From Nautilus pompilius (Eukaryota; Mollusca; Cephalopoda; Nautilida; Nautilidae): DNA of 64,000 bases. Of the stretch, positions 24,085 to 33,835 are shown one piece after another (position 1 is the stretch's first letter; every line of letters starts with the position of its first letter). The position numbers were made by a program, and so were the translations under genes. The stretch is taken from assembly GCA_018389105.1 (NCBI GenBank), contig JACATO010001453.1, forward strand, positions 1 through 64,000. The letters are read 5' to 3'. Below the pieces are notes generated by a model. The model made no database searches, was not told where the DNA came from, and saw only the letters and a program-made list of their open reading frames with translations.

Positions 24085-24215
24085 TTAGCTCTTCGCATCT
24101 TGCACAAATTCTTCTCGGACTTTACGGAGAATGGCCGGATTTAGGTAGACGTCTACAGCTGTCATGGCGAGGGCTTTGGCAATGTCTCTGGTGAACTGCT
24201 GGGCTGTGGCGGACC
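24085..24215 (-). CDS. PM20D2: PM20D2 exon 6 (terminal)
   Basis: Acceptor TTTGAAATTCAAG; phase 1 in. It encodes SATAQQFTRDIAKALAMTAV ... QDAKS and a TAA stop at 24085-24087. This block was too short to stand out as an ORF but matches the family C-terminus. Confidence 0.9.
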
Positions 24216-27200
24216 CTTGAATTTCAAAAAAAAAAAAAATTAAACAAGGCAAGCAGTCGTTCAATTAGAGTTTCCATGGAAATATCATCTAATCTCGTTT
24301 ATCCTGGCGGAAATAATGAACAAAACGCGTTGTGTACACGAGAAGCGGTAGGCTGACTTTAAATAGAAACTGATGGAAGCAAAACAAAATCAGGGAAACG
24401 TTTTGTTTTTAAAGCCAATAGTAAAATGAACTATTCTAAAATAAGTGCTTTGTTTTCAGTAATTAAAACGACCTTTTATCACCACCTTGGGAGTTTTAAG
24501 AATAAAACAATGATAAACACTAAGCAACGGGAGAATAAAAATATCGATGTGCTGCAGATATCTTAACGAAGCTAATCTAGAGCCACTAATCTAAGTGTTT
24601 AAGCTGAGAATCACTAGCTGATGCACTTAATTTACTCCAAAAATAGACATTTTAAATTTTATTATTGAATTTCCTCTGTCGTTAATTTCCAGCTAGATTA
24701 TGAATTTCTGATACTTTTCTAATGCATTTAAGCCACGTGCCAACAAGAATACAGACTTCGAGTACGTCACAGTTGTGCGTAGTGCCGCAAGGCGTTCGCC
24801 TGTTTTAATGTCGCTATTTTATTTTGGCATCCTTCAAAGAAGAATCTTAGTGAAAATATTTAACTACTTGATTCTTATACGCGTTTGACTATTTGTCATT
24901 AGTAATTGCAGCAAACTGCTGCCGTCACTGTTCCGTTAAACGAGAAATCAGCTGGTTCCGTGGTCTTTGAAACTTATGTCTGCGAATCAAATAAACATAT
25001 TAGATTTAAATTGTATTTTTTTGCTGCTTTGGTGGAGTAAAAATTAAAATTAAGAAAACAACAACAACAAACAAAGAAAACGTTGTTGTAAGTACCTACC
25101 AGCGGCTATTTGAAACGTTCGGGTATGGTTGGAAGCCTCGGTTCCAATCTTGAATATGGGATGGATGCTGGGAACCACGTGAGACACGTTTCCCATATCC
25201 GTGGAGCCGCCGAAGGAGCCTGTAGAATCTTCCTCCAACTGCAGCTGGCCGACATTCTGTTCAAATAGTTGGATCAGTGGCTCATTAGAGAGCATTTCCA
25301 GGTATCGACTGGGAAGGAATTCGTACTCGACCTGCAAACGGGTAAAAAAGATTATTATCTTCCCTACCAAACGGTGAACTTCCGGAGGGAGGGGGAGAGG
25401 AGAAAATCATCTTGGTTTGGGTTTTTGTTGTTAATTATTCCGACTATTTTTTTTAGTTAACCCTTCTCTTTCCAGTGGCGATCGGCGGAGCAAGAAAATT
25501 GCGTCTTTGCATCACAGATGTGGGGAAATCTGAAATGAAAACCCCTTAACAACACTCCCTGCGGTCCCTCTCGATTACCTTGCATCCGGTGGCTAAGGCG
25601 GCCCCATGGCAGCAGTCGATGACTCTCTTGGTAAGGGTCTCGAGTTCCGCCACGTTGGGCGCCCGTACCCGGTAGTCTAGCTCTGTGAGCTCGGGTATGA
25701 TGTTGGAAGCTACTCCTCCCTGGCAAATCACACCTGGGGAATAGAAAACACGTGAGTTATTCGAACCGGACCCAGACGCATTAGGTTGACAAGGATACCT
25801 TCAGTCTTAACCACATCCCGTTTTAAATGCGCATTCAGGACAAACGCCTGGCCCTTAATAGCTGTCTATTGAATACGGAGACCTATCGCATCGTGACTCA
25901 GCAAGAGTGTTCATATTCGATCTTTACCGTATCGATACGTCGGTGGTTTCCGTTACGCGCAAACAATACTTATTACGAGCTAGCTAAAAAGCCAGGGAAA
26001 TCCATCAGATACGTTGTGCCGGTGTCAGCCTCTCCACATCGAGAATACCGCTGGCGAGGGAACCGCTAGTGCCTCGGCCGACTCCTTGGTTTTAGATGTG
26101 AGAGAAAACTAGAGTGACCGGATGACAGCCACGCGATTGGCTGGTGAACAAACCGTGCCTAACAAAGTACACCAAACTGAGCCGACCTCGACCGGGAATC
26201 GAACTGGTCCTTAGCCTTGAAAATGCATAAACTAAATCTAACGAAGGCTTTCCGAAAAGATTTTCCTGGAAAATGCCGCGAGGTGGCGCTGGTCAAACAT
26301 TTGTGCTAAATAATGTTGGCTTTGGGGGGAGGGTCTCTGCTGAATTAATAAGAGTAAAATAGCGACAGTAACTGAAGGCCTCTGCTCAGATGACGTGGAA
26401 GGCGAGAACATCAGAGTCGCCCTAGACGTGGCAAACATTTTAAAAATTATTCTATACCTCCCTGGTGGTTTGTTATCTCGTTCTAAAGAGTTCTGCTCTC
26501 GTGAACGTAAATACAAGAGTTCGTTCGGTTACCATGGACTTTCCACGACGGCTTCATCTGCTGACGTAAGCAGGCGACGTTCTGATGGAAAAGGACGGCG
26601 GCATCCAGTGCATTAAGGCCGTCCCATGGAGAGATGGAAGCGTGAGAGCATCTACCGTGGAACGTGATTCGGAGCCTAGGTAGATTAAAAAACAACAACA
26701 ACAACATGTGATTTATGGGGGAGACGCGTAAATAAATAGTAGCCACTTAAAGATGCTAAATATTCATCTGTATTCTTTTTTTTTTCAATTTAAAGCGGCA
26801 GCAAGTTATTCACAAACATTGTTCATAATTAATACAATACTCTTTAAAGCTGAATGATGCTTTTTCAAATTATTATTATATATTTCTAATGCCCCCCCTC
26901 TCTCTCTCTCTCTCTCCAATAATGTGGGTCCTCCGCCTTTTAATAACATTCCGATAACCGGAAGTGGTGTCATTCTCCTCTGCCCTGTCATCAAGTTCAG
27001 CCTCGCTTTAACCCTGCTCTACTTTTCGTCTCTTTCTGAAGTGTGATCTGTCTCCACGGGCCGGCCGGTCACCCACCCCGAGACGACGAAGCCACACCTC
27101 TACCGCTTACACGGGGAAAGTCCAGTTCGTAGAAAACGGGGATCAGAATGTACAAAAAAGAAAAAAAACAACCTCATCTTACTCACTTGTCCCTAGCCAA

Positions 27201-28472
27201 GGTGTTTGCTCGCCAGATGTTGTGCTTTCCTGGGTGCGCCATCAGAGCGATGTCGACGTCCTTGAAGGCGCCAGAGTCGATTAGTGGTATCTTACCTCCG
27301 GGACCTTCCTCGGCCGGGGTTCCGAGAACAGTGAGCTGGATGTAAACGGCTAAGATGCAGAGTCCGTAACAATTCTTCATTGTAAGAGCACAGTTGACTC
27401 GTTAGAAATTGTTTAAAATATTGGGGGGGAGGGAATCTTTAAATCCATTTTTATTTACAATTTTGTTAGGTTCCTGCGAGGCGTTTTGTGTAAAACTGAC
27501 TTAAATTATAATTTTGCGAAATTTAAAATCTATAAAAAAATATCGCGTTGCAGTTCGCCACCATGAAGATGCGTGCGACCGTGTCTGTGCTACCTCTGCG
27601 TTTGGTTGGAATTCTTTGTTTGCATGCCTGCGTGAAGGAAGCGGCAAAGGTGCCATTAGACGACCAACCTGGAATATTCTGTTTTTCCGAGACAAACTGG
27701 CCAAGAAGAGTCTTTCGTAGACAAGGAGATGAAAAGGTGAATTTCGCCGCATCTGTCGGGAAAACCAATCAAAAGCCTTTTCTCATGTCAGCTGACCGCG
27801 CGCGCTACTTGTGGGGGGGGGGGTTGGCCGAAACTGGGCATATTAACGAGTATAGTTACTGCGAGCTAACTTCGAGAAGTCAGTCCCACCTACCAGAAGT
27901 ATCTATGTCTACCCGGTAAAGGTATACTGATCTCAAACCTCCCGAATCTTGTACAGTAAATCAGAATTAAAAAACAATAGGGTAAAGGGAGATAATCCAC
28001 ATTTTTCTTAAATATTCAATTTATCCAAAAAGTACATTGGTAAACGGGACAAAGTTCTATATTTTATTATTTAAAAAAAAAAAAAAAACTCTTAGCTGTT
28101 TATGAAGAATTTCCTTCCGCCACTGATCTTGAAACCTGTTTTGGGACACACAGGGTATCACCAGAAGCTGGAAAATGAACGGGTATAAAGAGCTCGTTCT
28201 TTTCCCCACTGGTAAACTTCAGTGTTAAAATTGTATTCAGTTGCCCCCAAAATCCTTACAATAAACATATATTTGCTAATAGAAATTAGAGAGTAAATAT
28301 AACCTAACTAATTGCTCAATCCAAGTCAACTCTGAGAACTTGTGACGCACTGCAACATTCAGCCAATGTACTGTTTGATGGAAGGTTGATAGATACGGAA
28401 ATATCGACTTTGAGAAATATTTAAAATATTTAAAATCAGAGTCGATCATTGCATTGAGTGCTACATCGCATT

Positions 28473-28511
<39 letters not shown>

Positions 28512-31500
28512 GAATACTTTCTTGCATTATGTAAAGTTACATTTATCAACAGTATTTTTTTTCTTTCACAAAATTAAATCTGGAATGTAAGTTCGCTTTT
28601 ACATATTCCGATGTAATCAATCAATATAACAATAAAAACTTATTTTCCTAATATTAAAAAACCTCACCGCTTATTTAATTTTATTAAAGTACCCGTGTTA
28701 ACTGATAAGGAATTGTTAATTCGAGTAATTGTTCTTTGAGACATTAACAAGCTGCCGCTCTGATTCCGGTTCTTGTACGGAGAGCACCTGACCAGGTGCC
28801 ACGTGCGAGAGGCGACTGCTGGGCGTGTACCGCGATATAAAAGCCGGGGCTCGGTAACCACAGCGGCTTCTGCTAGTTGCGCTAGAATACTTCGTCCGTC
28901 TGGATAGGTGCCGAGGTAGGGCCGGGCACTTTAAACATGTCTCCAGAAATCTTTGTCCGCGGTTGCCTAGTGATTCGGAAAGATCGCAAGCTTTGCAATC
29001 AAAAAAAAAAAAAAGAAAAACCTCTCGAGTTGGAAATACTCCCAAGGCATTTAAACTGCCAACGTGATGGATCAATCTATTTAAAGGTGAAACATGCTGC
29101 TAAATACAAGGAAGAAAAGGCTCTGCTCTTCCTCCTCCTCCTCCTGCTGCTCCAAAAAGGAAGCCTGAAGAACCCTTGCCAGACTATGGTAAGCAAACGA
29201 CTATAAAGGAATTCCTTGAAGATAAAAAAATAAATAAATGAAGTTGTGGAGCGTCAGAGATCCATGGGCCACAGACATACACCAAAGAATAGAAGTGGTT
29301 GCTATTCACAAAATGGGATAACCCTCACAATTCTGTTATATGCATACTCCACAACGAAGCATTAATGATGCCGTATTTAGTGAAAGAGCATGACATAATG
29401 TTCCAAAATAAAAACAAATATGGATACTGATTAGACAGAGCTTCAAGACAAATGCAATCGTAGACTCCATCCGGATGTGTCACAAACTTCAGCTGCTGAA
29501 TCGACAGTGACAGTTACGGACTTTGGGACCCGCTATGAATAAAGAGCGACAGATAAATACAAAACAAAACAAGCTGCCAGTTCATCTTAGGGCCATTCCT
29601 CATCAAGTGGACCAGTGGTCAACGCCCGGGACCCCCTCAGAAAATTTTGCAAAAAATATATATTGTGGTAGAAGCTTTTAGAATTCTAAATGTGAAATCT
29701 GAGCATCCTAAGTAAAAAATTCACCGAGATATGGTCATTTTTCTGCATAGTCCCCTTTCAGACTCGAGAACATCATTAATTTTCTTCCATTTATGCCTAC
29801 AGATACCTAACTTTGCAATCCGGAAGAACATTTTACATAGATTACAACTAGTGCATTTGGTTTTTCTGTATCTCTTAACCCTTTCCTGTCGGTGCTCTGC
29901 AAAAGCGAAAAAAACATTTGGGCTGCTTTGTTTTTTTGGTGGCTTCTTAGAGTACCTGCTGTACCATCCAGAACTGTGCAAATTGAGTTTTCAGTATATG
30001 ATTAGTCATATAAAGACTAGAAAATAACATTGTGATGATATGAGTGATATCCCCCGAGATATCTCAGCCTGAACTTGCTTTTCCCATGGAAAAGTGGCCG
30101 TGTCAGACAATGTCAGCAAGATTAATTTCTATTGCAGATGAAAGCTCTGATGTCCAGTTCTAACATATCCAAAATTCAACTCTGGCACTCAAGTGCTTCT
30201 ATTTTTATTTCTACCACCTTTTTTCGTGTGTCTTGGCAATACCGTGCATTGCTGCATCTTTGTAAGCTGCAAAGAAATCCTTACTTTTGCACCAAGATGG
30301 TCAAAATTACCATTCTTATAGAACTTATTATGTAGATTACGAATATATCAATCATATGGCTGAAGGAATTATAGTTTCATCCTGATTGTGCGCTCAGTCG
30401 TGTTGGCTGTGTAGTGTCAGCTTGTCTGCTGACCGACACCAGCTGAGACAAATGTGCGCGCGTGGAAAAAATGACAAAGAACACAACCGTTTCACAATGC
30501 TTAAACAATGGGGTCTCTGGTATATATCTAGCACTGTCCACACACACACTTGATTAATAATCAATCAGCGAGGGACTCGACACCTTAATGTTTTCATTAC
30601 AAATATAATCTGTGGCTACCACCACAACAGTCTGCCTCATCATCATGCCAGTGCGTGAATCCGATGCAGCACATGCTCGTTGATATTGCTCACCAATAAT
30701 CAAATGATGAAGTCATCCGATGATCATCGAAGGGTTAGGGTGTACGGGCATAGTCCGGCACAGGGGCATAGACTTTTGGCCTACTTCCTTTCATTTTATC
30801 CTGACCATTTACTAATTTTGTGCAACTTGATTTCGGTTCACACTAATAGCACCCAGCCAGTTACAGTGGAGAAGCCTTGCATAGCAACCACTAGCGATCA
30901 AATTTTGACGCTGCAAGATCTCTTCCAATGGGTGGTGTGTATTAGGGTTGATGGGATGAATTTCTTATACATCACATCGGAAGATATTCAACAAAACACT
31001 GGCAACTTTGATCTGGAAACTCGTTACAAAAGTGTAAAAACTATTCCTGGTACCAGATCGCATCATTGTTATGTTCTTTGCAAGGGCAAACTGAAAATGT
31101 TCTGTATTTCAGCTGATCACTTCGACGAACAAAAACTGACGAGTGTGAGTCTAGGTGAGGAAGCAGTAACAGATCAGTTTATTCCTGGAAAATATGTTGT
31201 TTGTCGTTATGATAACCAATGGTACATTGGTAGCATTTTGCAAAGATCTGATGAAAATCGTGATGTTCAGGTCAAATTTATGAGAAATCAGAATGGGTAT
31301 TTATCTTGGCCTCAGAAAGATGACATTGTCTGGGTGCCATTTGAAAACATTCTCTGTACATGACACCAAATATCTGCAGAAGTTTGGAGTGTCAATACAG
31401 CCTGAATACAAACGTGCAAGGGAAAGTGGCTAGACTTTTCTTGATCCTGAGTACCCAATCAAAATAAAGTTTCTTCTTCGTTGATCTGATTATTTACCTT

Positions 31501-33657
31501 ATGTAATATGTCATATGTTGGTACATGGGCATCCTACTTGCTTATTTGGTCATATGTGGCCAGCTGACCTGGCCAGCTAACTGATAAAGCTGCTTTTTCT
31601 ATGATCTTCGAAGCCAATTTGCGAAGAAACTGTAGATGGAATCGCTTTGTTTTTTTTATATATTCGTAATCTACATAATAAGTTCTTTAAGAATGGTGAT
31701 TTTGACCATCTTAGTGCAAAAGTAAGGATTTCTTTGCAGCTTACGAAGATGCAACAATGCACGGTATTGCCAAGACACACGAAAAAAGGTGGTAGAAATA
31801 AAAATAGAAGCACTTGAGTGCCAGAGTTGAGTTTTGGATATGTTAGAACTGGACATCAGAGCTTTCATCTGCAATAAAAATTAATCTTGCTGACATTGTC
31901 TGACACGGCCACTTTTCCATGGGAAAAGCAAGTTCAGGCTGAGATATCTCGGGGGATATCACTCATATCATCACAATGTTATTTTATAGTCTTTATATGA
32001 CTAATCATATACTGAAAACTCAATTTTCACAGTTCTGGATGGTACAGCAGGTACTCTAAGAAGCCACCAAAAAACAAAGCAGCCCAAATTTTTTTTTTTT
32101 TGCTTTTGCGGAACACCGACAGGAAAGGGTTAAGAGATACAGAAAAACCGAATGCACCAGTTGTAATCTATGTAAAATGTTCTTCCGGATTGCAAAGTTA
32201 GGTATCTGTAGGCATAAATGGAAGAAAATTAATGATGTGTTTGAGTCTGAAAGGGGACTATGCAGAAAAATGACCATATCTCAGTCAATTTTTTACCTAG
32301 GATGCTCAAATTTCACATTTAGAATTCTAAAGGTTTCTGCCACAATATATATTTTTTGCAAATTTTTCTGAGGGGTCCCGGATTTCTTCGAGTCCAAAAT
32401 TTGATCCATTTGACAAGGAATGACCCCTTAAGGGAAGCGAACCACAGATCCTCAAGAACTAAAACAGAAAAAAAAACCCAAAAAAACAACAACAACCTGC
32501 TGTTGTAAAGAAAAAAGATCGAGGAATATCTTAACCTGGAAGACCCTCTGTTATGGTGGAAAGGAAGTGTTCTCCACTTTAAAAAGATGAAAATGCTGGC
32601 ACAGGTCCATTTATGTGCATCCTTTTTCAGTACCTGTAGATACATACATGAGCTAACAAGGAACCTCCCCAGAAACTGGCGAAAAGTTGATGTTTCTGCA
32701 TTATAATTTTTTTTACAACTTTAAATACCAAATTATACCCTGGCAATCGTGTTCAGTTCGGATTCTGTTTTTGTAGACCAGTATTGCCTTCAATATTTTG
32801 GTTTTCCCATGTATTAATCTAGATTTGAAAATGGGTTTGTTGATTACATAGAAATGTTATTAGAGTTTTGACAGCCTTTAGAAGTTTCGTGTGTTAACTT
32901 TTAAATCTATATTTATAGAACATGGATACTTTTAAATTCACCTGGTTATGTGCGGGGACATCGATCCTGGGTTCGGAGGAGGAAAACTCCCACACACACA
33001 AAATTAATTGTGTATAGACTATACGAGCGAAACGTGTATGGGATAGGGTGGGTGGGTGGATGGATGAACGACCATAGGGTTTATCAGCTTTGCCTCCCCT
33101 CCAACATGAAGCCAGACCGATGCCCCTGGCTGTGCGTCAATCTGGTTAAACTGATTTTCTAATAAAACTCCAGTGTTCCAGTATTTTTCTGACTTTTTAG
33201 AAGTTTCCTATTTGCTGCTATGAAGTCGGATAATCGGACGATTATCCGCGGTTAATCGGCAATGTTAAACACAGAATTAACGCCATACCTTTCCCAGACA
33301 CTTCCCCGACGCCTCCAGGGACGCCTTGAGAGCCAGCCCGGTGGCCACGCCCACCTCGGCGATCAAGTTGTGGCCGCAGGCGTGTCCGATCTCGGGCAGG
33401 GCGTCGTATTCGCACAGGACGGCCACGTGCGGTCCGGCCGCGCCACCGGTCTCGGCCCGGAAGGCCGTGTTCAGCTCGTAGTGCCGCCGCACATCAAAAC
33501 CGCTCTTTTCCAGGAAGTCGGTTAACTGGTCATGAGCCTGGACCTCTTCAAAAGCCAGCTCCGGCCTCCTCCAGATCCGGTCGCCGAGGTCCCGCAGCTG
33601 GGTCGAGAGGCCCTCTATCGCCCCGCAGGCCACCTCCTTCAGCTCGGCGGCCGACAT
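24085..33657 (-). CDS. PM20D2: Peptidase M20 domain-containing protein 2 (dipeptidase)
   Basis: Six exons (33657-33289, 27335-27187, 26675-26533, 25733-25579, 25331-25100, 24215-24085) join in phase to 392 aa; the human protein is about 436. Known role of the family: cytosolic hydrolysis of beta-alanyl-lysine, beta-alanyl-ornithine and related dipeptides, a repair activity linked to carnosine synthesis. Visible M20 features are CEYDALPEIGHACGHN (82-97, metal site), GTPAEEGPGGK (128-138, catalytic/metal Glu pair), HGRCSHASISPWDGLNALDAA in the dimerisation/lid domain (exon 3), GSTDMGNVS (314-322) and the C-terminal AKALAMTAVDV. All junctions are GT-AG. Exon 1 is markedly GC-rich, unlike its surroundings. 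Intron 1 (about 6 kb) contains nested transposons. No stops or frameshifts were found, so it appears functional. Confidence 0.95.
25100..25331 (-). CDS. PM20D2: PM20D2 exon 5
   Basis: Acceptor CCCGTTTGCAG, donor CCGCTG|GTAGGT; phase 0 in, phase 1 out. It encodes the return to the catalytic domain with GGSTDMGNVSHVVPSIHP and EASNHT. Confidence 0.92.
25579..25733 (-). CDS. PM20D2: PM20D2 exon 4
   Basis: Acceptor TTCCCCAG, donor TGCAAG|GTAATC; phase 1 in, phase 0 out. It encodes VICQGGVASNIIPELTELDY and the rest of the dimerisation domain. Confidence 0.92.
26050..26225 (-). mobile_element. tRNA-related SINE fragment (weak)
   Basis: On the minus strand a B-box-like CAGTTCGATTCCCGGTCG is followed by a moderately GC-rich body. 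No clear A box or target duplication was found. It lies in PM20D2 intron 3. Confidence 0.3.
26533..26675 (-). CDS. PM20D2: PM20D2 exon 3
   Basis: Acceptor AATCTACCTAG, donor CCATG|GTAACC; phase 2 in, phase 1 out. It encodes the start of the dimerisation domain (KLRITFHGRCSHAS ... QQMKPSWKVHG). Confidence 0.92.
27187..27335 (-). CDS. PM20D2: PM20D2 exon 2
   Basis: Acceptor TACATCCAG, donor GACAA|GTGAGT; enters at phase 0, leaves at phase 2. It encodes LTVLGTPAEEGPGGK and the MAHPGKHN stretch. The Glu-Glu pair is the family catalytic/metal position. Confidence 0.92.
27530..27920 (+). other. Multi-frame open block in PM20D2 intron 1
   Basis: A plus-strand frame from the ATG at 27548 contains a second ATG at 27563 with a strong start context (GCCACCATGA) and a signal-peptide-like beginning (MKMRATVSVLPLRLVGILCL), running to 27919. 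The minus strand is open in three frames over 27501-27768. No domain was recognised. It could be a small secreted-protein exon on the opposite strand of PM20D2, a repeat fragment, or chance. Confidence 0.25.
27921..28720. other. No identifiable gene; (ATT)n repeat
   Basis: AT-rich intron sequence with an A-run at about 28073-28088 and (ATT)n at 28474-28511. AAAGGGAGATAAT occurs at 27984-27996. Confidence 0.5.
28730..28935 (+). promoter_or_regulatory. TATA-type promoter-like segment
   Basis: A GC-rich 200-bp block with TATAAAAG at 28836-28843, predicting initiation near 28866-28870, and an ATG at 28937 opening an 89-codon frame. Its position just upstream of hAT-like coding relics suggests it could be the promoter of that transposon. 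The motif is seen; function is inferred. Confidence 0.35.
28936..29586 (+). mobile_element. Probable left part of a hAT-type transposon relic
   Basis: Broken plus-strand frames include a Lys-rich LKVKHAAKYKEEKA segment, which vaguely resembles the region after a BED finger. Alone this is weak. It is supported by the hAT C-terminal block in the same orientation on the other side of the TTAA element (32518-32715). No terminal repeats were located. Confidence 0.35.
29590..30349 (+). repeat. Left inverted arm of TTAA element
   Basis: It matches the reverse complement of 31657-32427 almost throughout, with a few substitutions and short indels (for example the A-run near 29918). Open frames inside it recur as mirror frames in the right arm and are not genes. 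Confidence 0.9.
30680..31363 (+). CDS. Transposon-associated ORF with SH3/Tudor-like C-terminus
   Basis: A 227-codon intact frame in the core of the TTAA element. Residues 1 to about 60 look non-conserved and the true start may be later. The mid part has an IPGTRSHHCYVLCKGKLK segment. The last 60 residues read GKYVVCRYDNQWYIGSIL ... DVQVKFMRN ... WPQKDDIVWVPFENIL, a beta-rich SH3/Tudor-like pattern. I recall similar C-termini in many uncharacterised invertebrate transposon-linked proteins, unverified. No catalytic DDE motif is visible. It could be the C-terminal piece of a larger transposase-associated protein, or a cargo or captured ORF. Being open in an element with slightly diverged arms suggests a recent origin or some constraint. 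Confidence 0.6.
   Translation: MILLTNNQMMKSSDDHRRVRVYGHSPAQGHRLLAYFLSFYPDHLLILCNLISVHTNSTQPVTVEKPCIATTSDQILTLQDLFQWVVCIRVDGMNFLYITSEDIQQNTGNFDLETRYKSVKTIPGTRSHHCYVLCKGKLKMFCISADHFDEQKLTSVSLGEEAVTDQFIPGKYVVCRYDNQWYIGSILQRSDENRDVQVKFMRNQNGYLSWPQKDDIVWVPFENILCT
31657..32427 (-). repeat. Right inverted arm of TTAA element
   Basis: Reverse complement of the left arm. It ends in GACCCC|TTAA and contains a longer T-run (about 32088-32101) than the left arm. Transcription through both arms would give a long hairpin RNA. Confidence 0.9.
32518..32715 (+). pseudogene. hAT transposase C-terminal dimerisation domain relic
   Basis: A plus-strand frame reads EEYLNLEDPLLWWKG ... MKMLAQVHLCA, then after frame breaks PETGEKLMFLHYN. 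This matches the hAT dimerisation pattern (DPL.WW, then L..LA..YL, then a C-terminal block ending in LMFLH.N). The SER motif region is degraded. It is probably the right half of the element whose left half precedes 29587. Confidence 0.75.
32716..33280. other. No identifiable gene
   Basis: Intron 1 of PM20D2 near its donor. There is no coding signal. A short GGGTGGGTGGATGGATG run is at about 33047-33066. Confidence 0.5.
33289..33657 (-). CDS. PM20D2: PM20D2 exon 1
   Basis: 123 codons from ATG (context GCCATCATGTCGG) to a phase-0 junction (GGGAAAG|GTATGG). It encodes the N-terminal catalytic part with the GHACGHN metal-binding motif. Strongly GC-rich codon usage. Confidence 0.95.
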
Positions 33658-33835
33658 GATGGCTGCCCCGCACTATCTCGAACCCGCCGAACTGTGGGCC
33701 GGGAGGCACCTGTCTCCCTTACACGGCTCAAACGCAATCTACCTTCGCATGCCGGCTTGATCGAAAAAAAAAAACAAACACGGGGTCTCTCACCGTGACC
33801 CGACCCCCCCCAAATACCCATTTTCATTACTTAAT
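33658..33835 (-). promoter_or_regulatory. PM20D2 upstream region
   Basis: Sequence immediately 5' of the PM20D2 start. GC-rich up to about 33740, then with a short A/T-run and CCCCCC. No TATA box or named factor site stands out. Assigned by position only. Confidence 0.35.

Larger units (their letters stand above)
29587..32431. mobile_element. TTAA-flanked DNA transposon with ~760-bp inverted arms
   Basis: A 2.8-kb element with very long inverted repeats (about 29590-30349 and 31657-32427), nearly identical by eye. Its right end reads GGAATGACCCC then TTAA (32428-32431). The left end reads TTAGGGCCATTCC, a decayed form of TTAAGGG(T)CATTCC. TTAA target duplications occur in Kolobok and piggyBac superfamilies; which applies here is undecided. 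The 1.3-kb core holds a single ORF (30680-31363) and no visible DDE/D transposase, so the copy looks non-autonomous. It interrupts a hAT relic within PM20D2 intron 1. Confidence 0.85.

Noticed and set aside
29721..30335. Open frames inside the inverted arms
   Set aside because: Mirror copies occur in both arms (for example 30132-30335 and 31671-31874), with no domain; repeat sequence rather than genes.
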